NCBI GenBank assembly: GCA_963565915.1
Contig: OY751486.1
Location: 1,922,001 to 1,986,000, forward strand
DNA from: Entoloma clypeatum
Lineage: Eukaryota > Basidiomycota > Agaricomycetes > Agaricales > Entolomataceae
Direction of reading: 5' to 3'
Length of the DNA stretch: 64,000 nt
Of the stretch, positions 40,098 to 52,055 are shown one piece after another. Position 1 is the first letter of the stretch. The number at the start of each line of letters is the position of its first letter. Both the position numbers and the translations under genes were made by a program. The notes under the pieces were generated by a model that was not told the DNA's origin, searched no databases, and saw only the letters and a list, made by a program, of their open reading frames with translations.

Positions 40098-43000
40098 ATG
40101 ACTCCCTTGTTAAATCCCAACCTTCTTGTCTCTACATGCACCACGGAAACGAACATCACCCTTGACCCTTCCAAAACAGAGGATCCCAATACCCAAACCA
40201 TAAACGCGGTCACCTGCTCGGAATTCAAGACCATTACTCTCCCCGTAGCCCATTTTGACGCCAACCAGAGTTTACATTTTGTCTTTGACGGAGACCAGCA
40301 ACCCTTGATATTCACGGTTGGGGCTGACTCGGTATGTGGCTTCCATCCCCCCAGATCGTAGACCTCACTTCCTGGATAGCGCCTTTATTGCCTTCGCCAT
40401 GTTTCTGGGCAATCATGGAATACTCTGGATATCACTCCTGTGACAACTGATACCTCTGTGACTGCATTCCACCTCGCCCAGCATGACGACAAGAAAGTTG
40501 CAATCGCAGTGGCCATTCCTTCAAGCTCGACAACAGGGTCATCCGATCTTTATTACGCGGCACCATTTGACCCTACCAAATCAGATTTCGATCCATCCCG
40601 TAAGCTCTTTGCCTCAAACCTAACACATATAGCTCAAATCCTTTCCAGAAATTTCCTTCACCCAAATTAAAAACGATAATGCAATTCTCATCTCAACTCT
40701 CACCGTTTCTGCCGCAAATCATCAAGCAAATTCCTGGATCATTATTGCAGGGACGGCAGGCACCGACAGCAAAGTCGCTACCGAATATGTTGTTTCACCG
40801 GACGATAGTACATGGAGAACTCTAACCCTACAACAAGACGCCACAGTCGTCATGAAAGGCTTGGCTGTTACCTTGAAGCGCTACGGGGGCTTGGCAACAT
40901 TGTACAAGACGGACAGCTCAGACGATACGACTGATGCTGATGTTGGAACTGCGGCGTCTTGTACCAGTACCGATAAGGATCAATCACTCGATTATACTCT
41001 CCTTTTGGACAAGATTGGCAACGGCGCACGCGATATAGCTGCTACCACCACCACGCTTGGCGTTTCAGACATTTACGTCGCAGGTTTAGCAGGAATTGGG
41101 TACTACGTCGGCCAATTTCTAGGGAACGAGGTAAGCTATTTGATACTCTATGAACAATCATGACAATGATACTTGTTCTCATAGCCTACCGTTATTCTTC
41201 CTGACATTTCATTTCAACAAATTACTGCTGTCGAAAAGCCTGTTGGCGATGGTGGTGCCTCGACGATTAGTGTTCTAGCGGTATCCACTGCTGGTGATCT
41301 GTACCATATCATGGGGACTCGCACATCAAGCAGCGTTAGCCCTACGTTCAGTGCATCCAGCGCACCAATGAGGCGTTCTATCGGCTTCTTCACTTCCCAG
41401 GTCAATGGCTCTTCTGGCGCTACTGAGGCTGTTTACGTGGGAACGAATGACAGCCAACTGAGGCATATTGTGCAAGATCCCTCAGCTTCTCTGTGGGCAG
41501 ACCATGCCGTTCATGTACACTGGGATGAAGAGAACTATACCACGTAAGTCTCTTCGCACCGAGTGTCAAGCTGTCTATGACGTGTTCAGGTATAACTCCT
41601 TTGAAACGCACATTACGCTCAAAGGTAGTTTGAACGCTTCTATCAATCAAGAATATCCATTAGTAAGTTGTCAAGTTGTCAGTTGCGTGTCTAAGCATCT
41701 ATTTAACGTTGTCCGTCCAGTCCGTCTCCTCGTCGCAACTGGTCTATGCACTCGTGAATGATAAATCATACAGGATCGGGCCAGACCCAATTTCCATATC
41801 CACCGATAATAACGGTCGCATGCGAGTTGTTACTCAGGCAGATCTCAGCATCTCTAGTCCTCTTCTACAGTTCACCGTGGCCGATAGCACCACAGACGAT
41901 GACTCATCTTATACCGTAAAGGTCGAGCCACGGCAACGCGTTACGCAAGCTTGGTCTCGTTATACATCTGGGTCCGATCTCAAGAATGCCACTTCAACTA
42001 CTGGCGAGGCAATCTTCCCAGACACTACCATTGCTGATAGTACCTTTGACGACGTTGTCACGACTCTACAAAAAATTACAAACATACTCAACAACCCCAA
42101 CGACGATGGGACATACGGTAGCACTTCGGACTCGAGTTCTTCTGCCTCTCTCGGAGCACGTCCCGCTCCCCATTCGATGATGGTAGCACCCTCTTTTGGT
42201 GACTGGCTTGACGGGGTTGCTGAGAGTGTTGAAGACTATCTCGGTGATGCGGTGGAAGCCGTAGTTTCAACAGTGGAGGAAGCCGCGACCGACCTGGTCG
42301 ACACCGCGAAGCAGGTGGTAACAATTGGGGTATCGGTCGTTGAGGGAGTCCTAAACTTTGTGGCCACAATAGCCGGTACCTCATATCGCTGGATTCTAAA
42401 AGAGGGAGGTGCAATCATCCGGAGGTATGGTAAGGCTTTTGCTTCCATGACGCAACTCATTTTTACCCGGGAAGCGTTATTGGGTGCCTCAAGTCCACTC
42501 TCGGGCTGGACTCTACTCGCTTCTTTGCGCTTTTCGGCTTTGGGTGGGATCATGAAGATATTATCAAAACTCAACAGGTGAGACGTCTTGTCTCTCCTGC
42601 CATGCTAGACTGAATCCAGGACGTAGATTATTTCCAAATCGGCTACCGATGGCATCAATGTACTCAAAGACATTGTAACTAATAATGCTGTAGCGTTCAA
42701 GGATGCCATCAACACCTGCGATTCTGGCGTTTCAACTTTTATTAAAGACTACCGCGTTCCAGACGGGACTCAGCAGATCGATTGGAATACGCCCTCATCA
42801 TTCGATCAAGACAGTGATCCGGGCAAGTTCCTCAGTACGTACTTCCATAATCCAGTTATCCAGGAGATCCTGGCCTACGCCGTCAAGTGGATGGGAAAGC
42901 TTTCCTCGCTGGTAGACGATGTCCTGACGCTTCCGGGAGCAAAGACAATCACAGACCTGATCAATGACTTTTACACCGCCGTGTCAAATCTGGTCGTTCA

Positions 43001-44523
43001 AGAAGTGGACAATGTTGTTCTTCTCGTAAACGACGTTATTGACAAGGTCAAGAAAATTTTCTCAGGAGATTTGTCCTTGGGAGATTTCCTGGTAGAGCTT
43101 CTTTCTGATGCCTTCTGGACGGTTTTCGACGCGTTGAAGGATGTCGCCAACACGTTTGTTGACCTACTTTCACCCCTCCTCGGTGCTCTCGTTGATATGT
43201 GCACTGGGGCCATTGACATCCCTGGGATCTCTGCCTTCTGGAAAGCTTTCAATGGATGTGATTTTACCATTTTGAACGTCGTCAGTATGCAAGTGGCGCA
43301 GATATTGTATCTATTCACTATGCTTTGGGATGGTAAACTCCCCTTCGATGTTTGGCAGCCTTGGTATGACCTCTTGCCGAACGCGAGCGACATCAACTTG
43401 ACACAACTTTCAACTCTGTTGGATTCGAGCTCTAGTTCATCCTCAGAGACGGGTTCCCAGAACGGTGATACCTCTAACGTTGTCACTGGAGTCACTTCCC
43501 ACCTGTTCTTGAAAGCAGACACCTCCTCTGATACCACGACGACATCCCCCTCCATGGTTAGTTTCTTGAGACTCTAAAGGTAGAGTTGAGCGTTTACATT
43601 ACTCGCCCCTAGAATCAAATGGCCTTCACATTGGGGGCTTCGACAGCAACGTTCATTTCCACTGGCCTAGGGTTCATGCAGGCTAAGTTGTTAGCTGATG
43701 CTGGCGCTTCAGGAGGTTCACCATCGGATGTTGGAGGTAATATATTGCTTTTCATATCAAATCGTCAAATTCACATTCGCCCAGTGGAAAGTCTGAGCAG
43801 TGATGATGTACCCTTCCTTGGTCAAAGCGGTCTCACGCCAGCGGCCCAGATGGCTCCATTCACTTCTGTCGCAAGCTTCCTGCAAACCATATGTAACATA
43901 ACTAGTTGCGCTTGCGAAATTGTGGTGCTCATTATGGGATGGCCGCCCTCGGATGATACTGTGAGTCATTTAATTTCTGTCACATTGCTACTGTCTCAGC
44001 TACGACTTCTGTAGAACAAAGGACCTGTCTATAGCTCCTACATCAGAGGAGCTGCTTCATTGATAAAGGGCATTGACTCAACCATTAGCATCATAGGAAT
44101 CACTTCGCAAAGTTCAAGCATTCCCGAAGCCCTCAGCATGGTTGCTCCGATACTCTCTCCATATGCTAACATGGGTAATTCGGTATGCGGGATGATGTAG
44201 GTGTCCTTTTTTTGGTTTCTGCGATGAAGTTTGTTGAATCACCAATGACCAGCGAACTCTGCGACAGCGACAAGAAGTCTAGTGATTTCGTTGCATTTGG
44301 GACGTCCATTGCCGGAGGAGGGGCGGCGATTTGTGATTTTTGGACCGTCTTGAGTGCCGAGGGAGATCAACTCGAAACTGCGGCCGTAGCCGCGGGCGTG
44401 TCCCTTGTCTTGAACACGCTCTGTTTACCCGTTAGTAAGTACGAATTTTCTAACCGCCGGTTTATGCACGACTGATCCCCAACAGTCACACTCGTTGACG
44501 GAATGAGGAGGGAGGGAATGTAG
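40098..44523 (+). CDS. Large uncharacterised multi-exon protein with amphipathic helical middle; one in-frame TAG
   Basis: Twelve exons: 40,098-40,331; 40,380-40,599; 40,649-41,130; 41,185-41,543; 41,590-41,662; 41,721-42,577; 42,620-43,556; 43,613-43,736; 43,785-43,960; 44,015-44,182; 44,230-44,434; 44,486-44,523. They sum to 3,873 nt (1,290 residues). The first 500 residues look beta-rich and repetitive, like a propeller (LHFVFDGDQQPLIFTVG; STAGDLYHIMGTRTSS). The middle is a run of long amphipathic helices (GDWLDGVAESVEDYLGDAVE; VDTAKQVVTIGVSVVEGVLN), then a conserved-looking IDIPGISAFWKAFNGCDFTI segment and a Cys-containing helical C-terminus. The best splice at intron 6 (42,578-42,619) puts a TAG at 42,624-42,626; the next acceptor (42,626) shifts the frame. 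It resembles large uncharacterised fungal proteins; no function can be given. Confidence 0.65.
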
Positions 44524-45075
44524 TTTTCATTTGATAGGAGGTACAAGAACAAGGAGCGGATGATCATTGGTACGGCCGTGGACCTGATCCCCTTTCAATC
44601 ACTGCTGGCAGGGGTCGGTATAACCTGAGGAAACACCGAAAAAGAAACACGTTTTTTTTTTCTTGACTACTAGTCATCAGCAAACTTGCAACTTTAATCG
44701 TGAGATCTTTGACACTCTTTTGATCACCACGACTCCACGATCTCTAAGAGTGTCAAGCGTCAAAGATTTAACATCATTGGCTGCCATAAGCTCAGGTAAT
44801 ATGTGAAATATAAGGAGAATAAATTAACAATAAAATTTGATTATCACTGATGGATATATTGCAACTTATATTTTTAATATAATTCCATTATCTTTTGCAA
44901 TATCTCCACTGATTATGATGGAGATTTTTTAAAAATAACATTCAGATCTAACCCTAGCTTATATTGTGATTATATTTACAATCAGATCTATCTAAAAATA
45001 AGGAAGATAAGCAGAAGATATTGCAGCTGATATTGTGTATAAGATCCTCATTTCCTCTCTGATTAGAATGGGGGC
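44524..45075. other. AT-rich intergenic DNA with a repeat also found beyond the gap
   Basis: At 44,703-44,770 the sequence AGATCTTTGACACTCTTTTG continues to CTCTAAGAGTGTCA and TCAAAGAT, making an imperfect hairpin. The first 45 bases recur at 45,955 right after the N block. The rest (44,780-45,060) is AT-rich with repeated GATATTG-like words and no frame. Confidence 0.5.
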
Positions 45076-45754
45076 TTATTTATAGATGTGATCAATTCTC
45101 CACGGGGGTGTCGGAACATGACTACAGCAACACATGTCAGACTTTTTTTTCGGCCTCGCTAGACCCCCCACCCCCTCCTTCCTAATATAGTATGTTATGC
45201 CCACAAACATATATATTTCTGTGAAAAACATGAGATAAAATAAAGGAAATACATGGCCCTCTTGCTCAATTACGAAATTGATGAGTGCGGGCGCGAGGCA
45301 CTGCACCCACACCTCTGCCTGCAGCTGCCGCAGCGGCTCTGAGCTCTTCTTCCCGTGCGCCGAGAGGCTCAGGGCACACAGCGCCTCTTGGAGGTCGGGC
45401 TGCAACAAGGGCGTGCAGGAGGGCAAGCACCATTGATGTGTGTTTGAAGCCGTGGATGTACGCGCGGGCGGCGGAGAGCGTGGAGGTGGTCGGAGGTGGT
45501 CAGGGGCAGTGAGGATGAGGGTGTCGACGGAGTTGGCAATGGGAACAGTGGGAACAGGAATGGGAATGACAAGGGAGCGCGGGCTGGATACGCAGTCCCG
45601 CAGCGTGCCAGCGTCTTGGTGTGGTTGTTGAGAAGGAGGAGAGCCCGGGAGGGCATTGAGGAAGGTTGAGACGGAGCCGCAGGCCTGCAGGGGGCCTTCA
45701 AACACAAGGCTCAGGGTGCAGAGACGGGGGGAGATGCCAGAGAGAAACTCGTGT
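45076..45754 (-). CDS. C-terminal part of an unknown protein, cut by the gap
   Basis: The minus strand is open from the gap down to a TAG near 45,076, about 225 residues. The first part reads like a real protein (LSGISPRLCTLSLVFEGPLQ; NALPGSPPSQQPHQDAGTLR; QLQAEVWVQCLAPALINFVI); the last 60 residues look like read-through into non-coding DNA, so an intron or earlier end is likely. Codon use is GC-rich compared with the flanks. Start and function cannot be given because the rest lies in the N block. Confidence 0.35.
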
Positions 45755-45954
45755 NNNNNNNNNNNNNNNNNNNNNNNNNNNNNNNNNNNNNNNNNNNNNN
45801 NNNNNNNNNNNNNNNNNNNNNNNNNNNNNNNNNNNNNNNNNNNNNNNNNNNNNNNNNNNNNNNNNNNNNNNNNNNNNNNNNNNNNNNNNNNNNNNNNNNN
45901 NNNNNNNNNNNNNNNNNNNNNNNNNNNNNNNNNNNNNNNNNNNNNNNNNNNNNN
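45755..45954. other. Assembly gap, 200 N
   Basis: Exactly 200 N. A round number suggests a placeholder rather than a measured size. Repeat copies lie on both sides. Confidence 0.98.
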
Positions 45955-46417
45955 AGATCTTTGGCACTCTTTTGATCGCCACGACTCCACGATCTCTAAC
46001 TTAGAGCTCGTTCGGATGCTGCTTCTGCACGAAATTTTGCGGCTGTGCACACCAAATTTGATGATGGCATATCAGCTGGCCATCGGAGCTCGAACTGATG
46101 CCAAATCCGTCATGCTCAGAGCCAGAGCTGACTGACACAGAGTATATAGATAAGATAATGGTACTACCATTGAGCAAATGCCTCTGTCAACGAGACTTCG
46201 CCAACAAATTGTCCACCTTGGTGCTCTCATCACAAATGTTATTGTCCCTACTATTCTGCAGATCTTTCAGTCTCTTTACATCAAGGAGCCTTATCATACT
46301 GTAGTATTACAACCGTAGATTCACATAACGCGTAACAACGAGCTGTGAATTGAAGCTATATGACACCGTAACACCATAACGGCCCTCAGTGAATCTGTTA
46401 CCAAATCAAGTCAAAAT
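45955..46417. other. Non-coding stretch between gap and copia LTR
   Basis: Begins with the repeat shared with 44,703. No frame or structured RNA was recognised in the remainder. Confidence 0.35.
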
Positions 46418-46727
46418 TGTTGAAGTTCCACCTGGGCGCTAGCCACAGGTGTACTGAGCAACATAGCTACAGTGGAAGTACTCTACGATACCGCTATGGT
46501 CACTTACATGGCTTGGAGGGGGTAAGGCTAGTGAGAGCGGTTGAGGCTGGTGAGAGCGATGGAGCTGGTTAAGAGTCAAGAGACAACTTGTTGGTATTGA
46601 CAGTTTCCTGGTCTTATATACCGTACTACTGTTTGTACCAACCAAACAAGTATATAATCGAAGATGTGTAAAGGTCACGTGATGTAATCTAATCTAATCT
46701 AATCTATGTGATGGAAAAGTTTCAACA
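46418..46727 (-). repeat. 3' LTR of a minus-strand copia
   Basis: 310 bp with perfect TGTTGAA/TTCAACA ends. The C-run beside it (46,728-46,734) is the polypurine tract read on the minus strand. The LTR contains four AATCT repeats (46,686-46,706) and, on the minus strand, a TATATAAG near 46,617. Confidence 0.85.
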
Positions 46728-49700
46728 CCCCCCCATATTTAGTACATACTTCTAAATACATCTTACTTTTTCCCACATATATATATAGGTACTTTGTTTC
46801 GCCTAGTTCTTTATCAATCCGAAGTACGGGATAAACTTGGAAAAGAGGATTTTCCCCAGATTCTTAGTTAAAAGATCTGCAGGGTTGTTCACTCCTTCAA
46901 TGAATTCAACCGTAATTATTCCTTCGGAGACTTTTTCTCTGACGAAGTGGAATCACACGTCAATGTGCTTGGATCGTTTCTCGGTTACAGGGTTGGATGC
47001 GATAAAGACGGAGCCGTTGTTATCTCTATAGATCGGTACTGATCCGATCTGCATTCCAAGTTCGGCAAGCATGCTTCTCAGCCATGTTGCTGCGCGACTG
47101 CAATCTGATAACGCCATATACTCTGCTTCTGTGGAAGAGAGGGCGATGGTCTTTTGCGCCGATGATACCCATGTTACTGCTCCAGACGCCAGTGGTAGAC
47201 CTCCTCGTGTTTTCATCTGACGCCCAGTCGGAGTCTGTGAATGCATAGATTCCTTTCCCTGAGTCGCCATCATACATGATTGCATAATTTTTTGTCGCCT
47301 TCAGATACCTGCAAATATCCCTAGCCACTTCTAAATGGCGTTTGGTGGGATTTGCGGAAAACTGCGACATTTTAATCACGGCAAAACAGATGTCTGGCCT
47401 CGTTCCAATCATCAGATATAGAAGTGATCCGATGACGGATTGGTACTTTGATCGAAGTTCTGCATTGGGTTCATCTTCGACATCATGGGTTTGTAGCCCG
47501 TAGGAAGTGGGGTATGGGTGGCGTTAGATTCGCTCATCCCCATTCGTTCGAGTATTTTCTCAAGGTAAGGTACTTGATCAATGAAGATACGTTTCCCACG
47601 TTGCCTTATTTGGATAGAGAGAAATTCTTTCGGTTCCCCATCAGGCACAAGGTGCCCTAGGTCCCTACATTCCCATGTTGCCATGAAGGCCTTCTTCTTC
47701 TCTAGCGTGTATTCCCGGTTTGTGCCGAGAAAAGCAGAGTCGTCGACATAGATGACGGCGATTACAATTTCCCCGTTGGTACTTTTGTGAATGAAAACTC
47801 CCGCATCGGAGTGAAGCCGGACAAAGCCGAGCTTTTTCATGGAGGAATCAAGTTCCCTCCACCAGGCTAATGCGGCCTGCTTAAGTCTATATAGAGCTTT
47901 GAATAGTTGGTACACGAGGTGTTCTTTCCCTTTTACTATGTAGCCCTCAGGCTGTCGCATGTAAATGACTTCGCGGAGCGTTCCGTAGAGGAAGGCTGAT
48001 GAGACGTCCAACAGTGTCATGAACCACCCTTCAAGGGCTGTCAATGCCAGTATTAGTCGGACGGTTTCATATCTTACGACTGGTGAGAAGATCTGATCAA
48101 AGTCGATCCCTTCCACCTGCGAGAAGCCTTTTGTGACAAGGCGCGCTTTCAGACGCCCATCGGATTTTTCGTTATAAACCCATTTGTTCCTCAGAGCTTT
48201 CCTCCCTTCAGGCAGGGGTACTAGCTCCGTGATCACCCCGCGGCGTTTGAGCATATCTAGCTCTTTTCGTTCAGCCACATACCAGTCTTCTTTATTTGGA
48301 AGAGGGTATATGTCTTTGTGTGACATTTCAACGATGCCAACTTGGACTGATATTGCCTCCATCAGGAGGTCATTCATCCATGCCGTTTGACCGCCCAATC
48401 TCCGTCTTCAATCTAATTTTTCAAGATCAGACGCTGGAGTGTCTTCCCCATAGATGCTTCCTGGCATCTTCCAAACTCGTCGTTCCCTGATCGGTCGATC
48501 TGGTACTTGCTCGGGTTCCGGAGTGGGTACTCGCGGTTCGTCATCAGGCTCACTGGCAGGCAGTTCGTTGTCTGATTCGGGTTGATCCTGTTCAATGGGA
48601 ACTGGGTCATGAGGTATTTCATTGTGACTATCGTCGTCATTGCTACCGGGGATGAGATCCTCAAACTCATCAGCCGGCTCTGGGTTTTCCATTTCTGGAT
48701 GGTTTTCTGGCAAAGGGTCGATGTGGCATCTAGGGTACTTGCTTTCATCAAAGATAGCTTTCCCGCCCATGAAAATCGTGTTGGTCTCAGGATCCATGAA
48801 GCGGTATCCTTTGACCCCTGGTTTTGATCCGAGATAAATCATTAATCGAGATCTTGACTCCAGGGAGTTTCTGCGTTTTTCTTTTGGGATATATACATAT
48901 GCTTGGCATCCGAAGACTCTGACACTGGACATGTCGGGGATCTCATTGGTCACCCTGAAATAAGGGGTTTTCCATTCAAGGCGCCGCATGGGGGTTCTGT
49001 TGTATAGAAATGCTGCATGTTCCAAACAGAATTCCCACCACATCGGCGGTAGACATGCGTCGAAACGCAATGCCTGAGATTTTTCCCACAGAGTTCGATT
49101 TATCCGTTCTGCTCTACCATTCTGCTGGTGCTGATATGGGAGTGTGATGTCGATCAGAATTCCATGATCGGCAAGTACATCCTTGTATTCATCAAATTCT
49201 CCACCTCCATCAACCCGCCATTTTTTAGGGGTGGCGGCGAATTGATTCTGGATCATCGCAAGGAATTGTTTCAGCGCCGTGATGGCGCCTGACTTTTTCC
49301 TAAGCAAGACAACCCAGACATGGGAAGAAAAATCATCCAAAAAGATAAGGAAATATTTGTACTTGTGGTACGATGCCGTGGATATCTGCTTCAAGTCCGA
49401 ATGGATCAAATCAAAGGGTTTGACAGCCCTTGTCATCGAGTTAGGGTAAGACTGATTCGGCATTTTCCCTTTTAGACACCCCGTGCAGCTTTCCTGTGAT
49501 TTCTCACGTACTAACATTTTGAGTACTCCTTTGGTACTGGTGGGAATCTTATTGAGCGCCTGGTCATTTGGGTGGCCAAGGAGTTTGTGCCAGGTTTCGA
49601 CAGTGATTTCGCTAGAGATCGCGTGGATTTGGTCTTGGCGTATTTCAGTGTCTAACCAATAAATGGTTTGTCCGAGAATGTGAGGTGAGAACTGTATTTT

Positions 49701-49977
49701 GTTCTGGCCTTTGGAGATGTTGATTTCTCCACGCATTCCGTCTACTTTGTAACCATGATTAAGGAAGACGCCTAGGGACAATAGGCGTGTGTCCATGTCC
49801 GGAATGTAGAATACAGGTCGGAGAAGGTGGGTTTTTATTTCCCCATTTAGGGTGTGCCGTACTGGAACGGCCCCAACTCCGAGAATTTCCAGTTTCTTTC
49901 CCTTTTCAGCCATTTGGACAAATCACTTAGCCTTGAGAGGCCTGTAGTACGCGAAGTCCTTGAACTCATTGTATTTA
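46728..49977 (-). pseudogene. Decayed copia pol, 5' half missing
   Basis: Minus-strand order: C-terminal side of protease (KLEILGVGAVPVRHTLNG), integrase (HKLLGHPNDQALNKI, CTGCLKGK, DLIHSDLKQI, KWRVDGGGEFDEYK, QHQQNGRAERINRT), RT (KNKWVYNEKSDGRLKARLV, DVSSAFLYGTL, VIAVIYVDDSAFLG) and RNase H (FTDSDWASD, LSSTEAEYMALS, KRSKHIDV). Defects: TGA near 49,930, a frame change near 47,450, another inside RNase H near 47,220, and TGA near 46,955 in the HIDV(R)FHFVRE motif. gag, the protease active site and the 5' LTR are lost at about 49,977. A different subfamily from the intronic copia (canonical YVDD box). Confidence 0.85.
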
Positions 49978-50279
49978 CATGAGTCTAATATGCGCATACC
50001 AGGCCCAACATGTGCGTGCATGCTGCGATGGTCACCTGCTCTCCCGCGTGGCTGGCGCGCGGCCATCCGCTTACCTGGAGAGGGGCACGGGCTTGGGACT
50101 CTGCTTGGGTCTCTTCCTCGTCATTCAACCCCCTCCAGGTAAGTGTCACCTCCCGAGGGCCTCTTTCTCGTTGTTCAACCCCCTCCAGCCGTGTTGGGTA
50201 CCTCCTGGGTCTTTTGGTCTATTACTCTCCTTCGGCATCGCCCTGCTCAGAGTACCCCTATTTTTTCTGCCCTCGAATG

Positions 50280-50712
50280 GCAGACAAATTCACCAAATCA
50301 GCATCTGAAAGCACGAAACACAGGGATGAAACGGCCTCTACTCAATTGGCTTGGGGACCCACCCAACGATCCACCACAGCCTCAGCTGCTGTCCAGGATG
50401 GGTCCGCCCATGTGTCTCAGCCCCAGGGGCAGGGAAACCCAACGGCCCAACCAGCTGCACCGAAACAGGGACCCCAGGTCGCTTTCTCCGGCCCCGCCTC
50501 TGCTGCAAAAGAATGTGCCGTCCGGTTCAGGCGAGACATGTGTCACCCACCTCGACAAACTCTTCAGATGGTACCAACTCGGCCACATCCCAAAACACGA
50601 GGCACTCCATCTCAGTTACGAGGAGATTGGCAAGCCTGTGGCCGACGAATGGCAGAAAGCAGCCGGCTGGCAACAATTTACCGCCGACATCGATGCCATC
50701 GGCTCCAGGTAG
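50280..50712 (+). pseudogene. Transposon-associated frame of unknown function, frameshifted
   Basis: Starts MADKFTKSASESTKHRDETA, Gln/Pro/Ala-rich for about 75 residues, then coding character moves to another frame (THLDKLFRWYQLGHIPKHEA; LSYEEIGKPVADEWQKAAGW) and ends with TAG at 50,710. The end coincides with the start of the repeat family at 50,714. I do not recognise it; its place beside KDZ-type genes suggests an accessory gene. Confidence 0.45.
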
Positions 50713-51370
50713 TCAACCTACACTGTATTGTAATATATGGTCTAGCGAACACATACACTGTATGGTAAATTACGGAAGCAGCGAATTCGCCACGGCGGGC
50801 GGCGACAGAATGAAATGTGGCCGGCGACAAGTCAATGTGGCCGGCAACAAACTCTATGCCCCCGGCAACAAACTCAATGCAGCCGGCGACAATGATCGGC
50901 CGACGACAGTCAAATGAAATGTGGCCAGCGACAAGCGACAACACATTAATCGACAGTCAAATGTTGGCCGGTGACGATGTCAATCCAGCCGGCGACCCTC
51001 AAATGAAACATGGCCAGCGAAAAAACTCAATGGTCACAGACGAAAGGAAGGACCGGCAAAAAGGTTGAAAAGGACCAGCGAAAGGTGGCCGGCGACAAAA
51101 CTCAATGTGGCCCTCAATGCGGCCGACACCAGGATTGCCGTCGTCATCTTGACGGAGTAGTCCGTCGCGGCATGAGACATTGATCTCGCCTGGACGTGTC
51201 GCCGGCACAAGACGTGTCCTGAGACCGGCGACACAACGAACACGTACCGGCGAAACGATGGTCGGCGAAACGATGGTCACCGGTGAAAGGAAGGATCGGC
51301 GAAAGAATGTCGGTGAAAGGATGTCGAAAGGATGTCGGCGAGGAATCAAGCCGGCGACAACAGACAGTCA
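50713..51370 (+). repeat. CCGGCGACA-type minisatellite
   Basis: Begins CAACCTACACTGTATTG, as in the inverted block at 14,357, with two related words (ACTGTATTGTAATATATGG and ACTGTATGGTAAATTACGG). Then irregular units built on (G/A)TGGCCGGCGACAA(A/G)(C)TCAATG follow, with later CGGCGAAA variants up to 51,370. Confidence 0.7.
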
Positions 51371-51431
51371 TCTGTTACAAACCAGGAGGTGTTTCACGTT
51401 ATCCTATTTTACATTGCAACCCCTAATGTAC

Positions 51432-51710
51432 CTATTCCCCATCGCCCAACTGCCCACCCGCACCCTCCCCATCTTGTTCCTGCATTGCCCCACGATCTAT
51501 ATCAATGATCCTGTCAGCGATATTGTCGCTGACCATCTCATCAACCATTCGCCGGGTGTCAGCTGCCTGGCGCCGGGAAGTGTCAAGGGTGTGGATCCTG
51601 TGTACCTCTGCATGGTACAGACGGTGTGCAGCATCCTTGTAGCTGATGCCCAGCTGTGCCTGGAGGGCTTTGACCTCCGCATGAAGCGCAAGAATTTCTC
51701 TATGGCTCAA
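51432..51710 (-). CDS. Small transposon-associated protein
   Basis: 92 codons from ATG 51,710. The product starts MSHREILALHAEVKALQAQL (helical, coiled-coil-like), then GISYKDAAHRLYHAEVHRIH and ends acidic and Gly-rich. Its even composition and lack of stops suggest a real exon; a splice to a longer gene is possible. Family not recognised; it sits among KDZ-type accessory genes. Confidence 0.45.
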   Translation of the reverse strand: MSHREILALHAEVKALQAQLGISYKDAAHRLYHAEVHRIHTLDTSRRQAADTRRMVDEMVSDNIADRIIDIDRGAMQEQDGEGAGGQLGDGE

Positions 51711-52055
51711 ACCCTATAGAAAGCAGTGAGAGCGAAACACACAGGGGAGGGAAATGTCGTACTGGTACAGCAGGTGCTGGGACAGTACCCCGGTTGATGA
51801 GGCCTGAAGACAGGGCTCCCATAGAAAGGGGCTGAGGAGCAAGGAGGTCAGCTGGATGAATAAGACCGCTGATCGGCGAAACATAGCAAAAGGCTGCTCG
51901 GCGAAAAGACCGGCGAACACTGCACGGCAAATGACTGGCGAAGAGCATGGGCCCACAAGCGCAAAGAGGACGGGTTTCTGGAAGGTCAACGCCTCGCCCT
52001 GGCAACGTTCAACAGCCTGCGGGTACAAGAGGCAACGGCCCCTGTCACTGCACCA

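Noticed and set aside
40332..40354. A 23-nt intron ending at the first AG after exon 1 of the 40,098 gene
   Set aside because: Too short, and the acceptor at 40,379 gives a 48-nt intron that keeps the frame.
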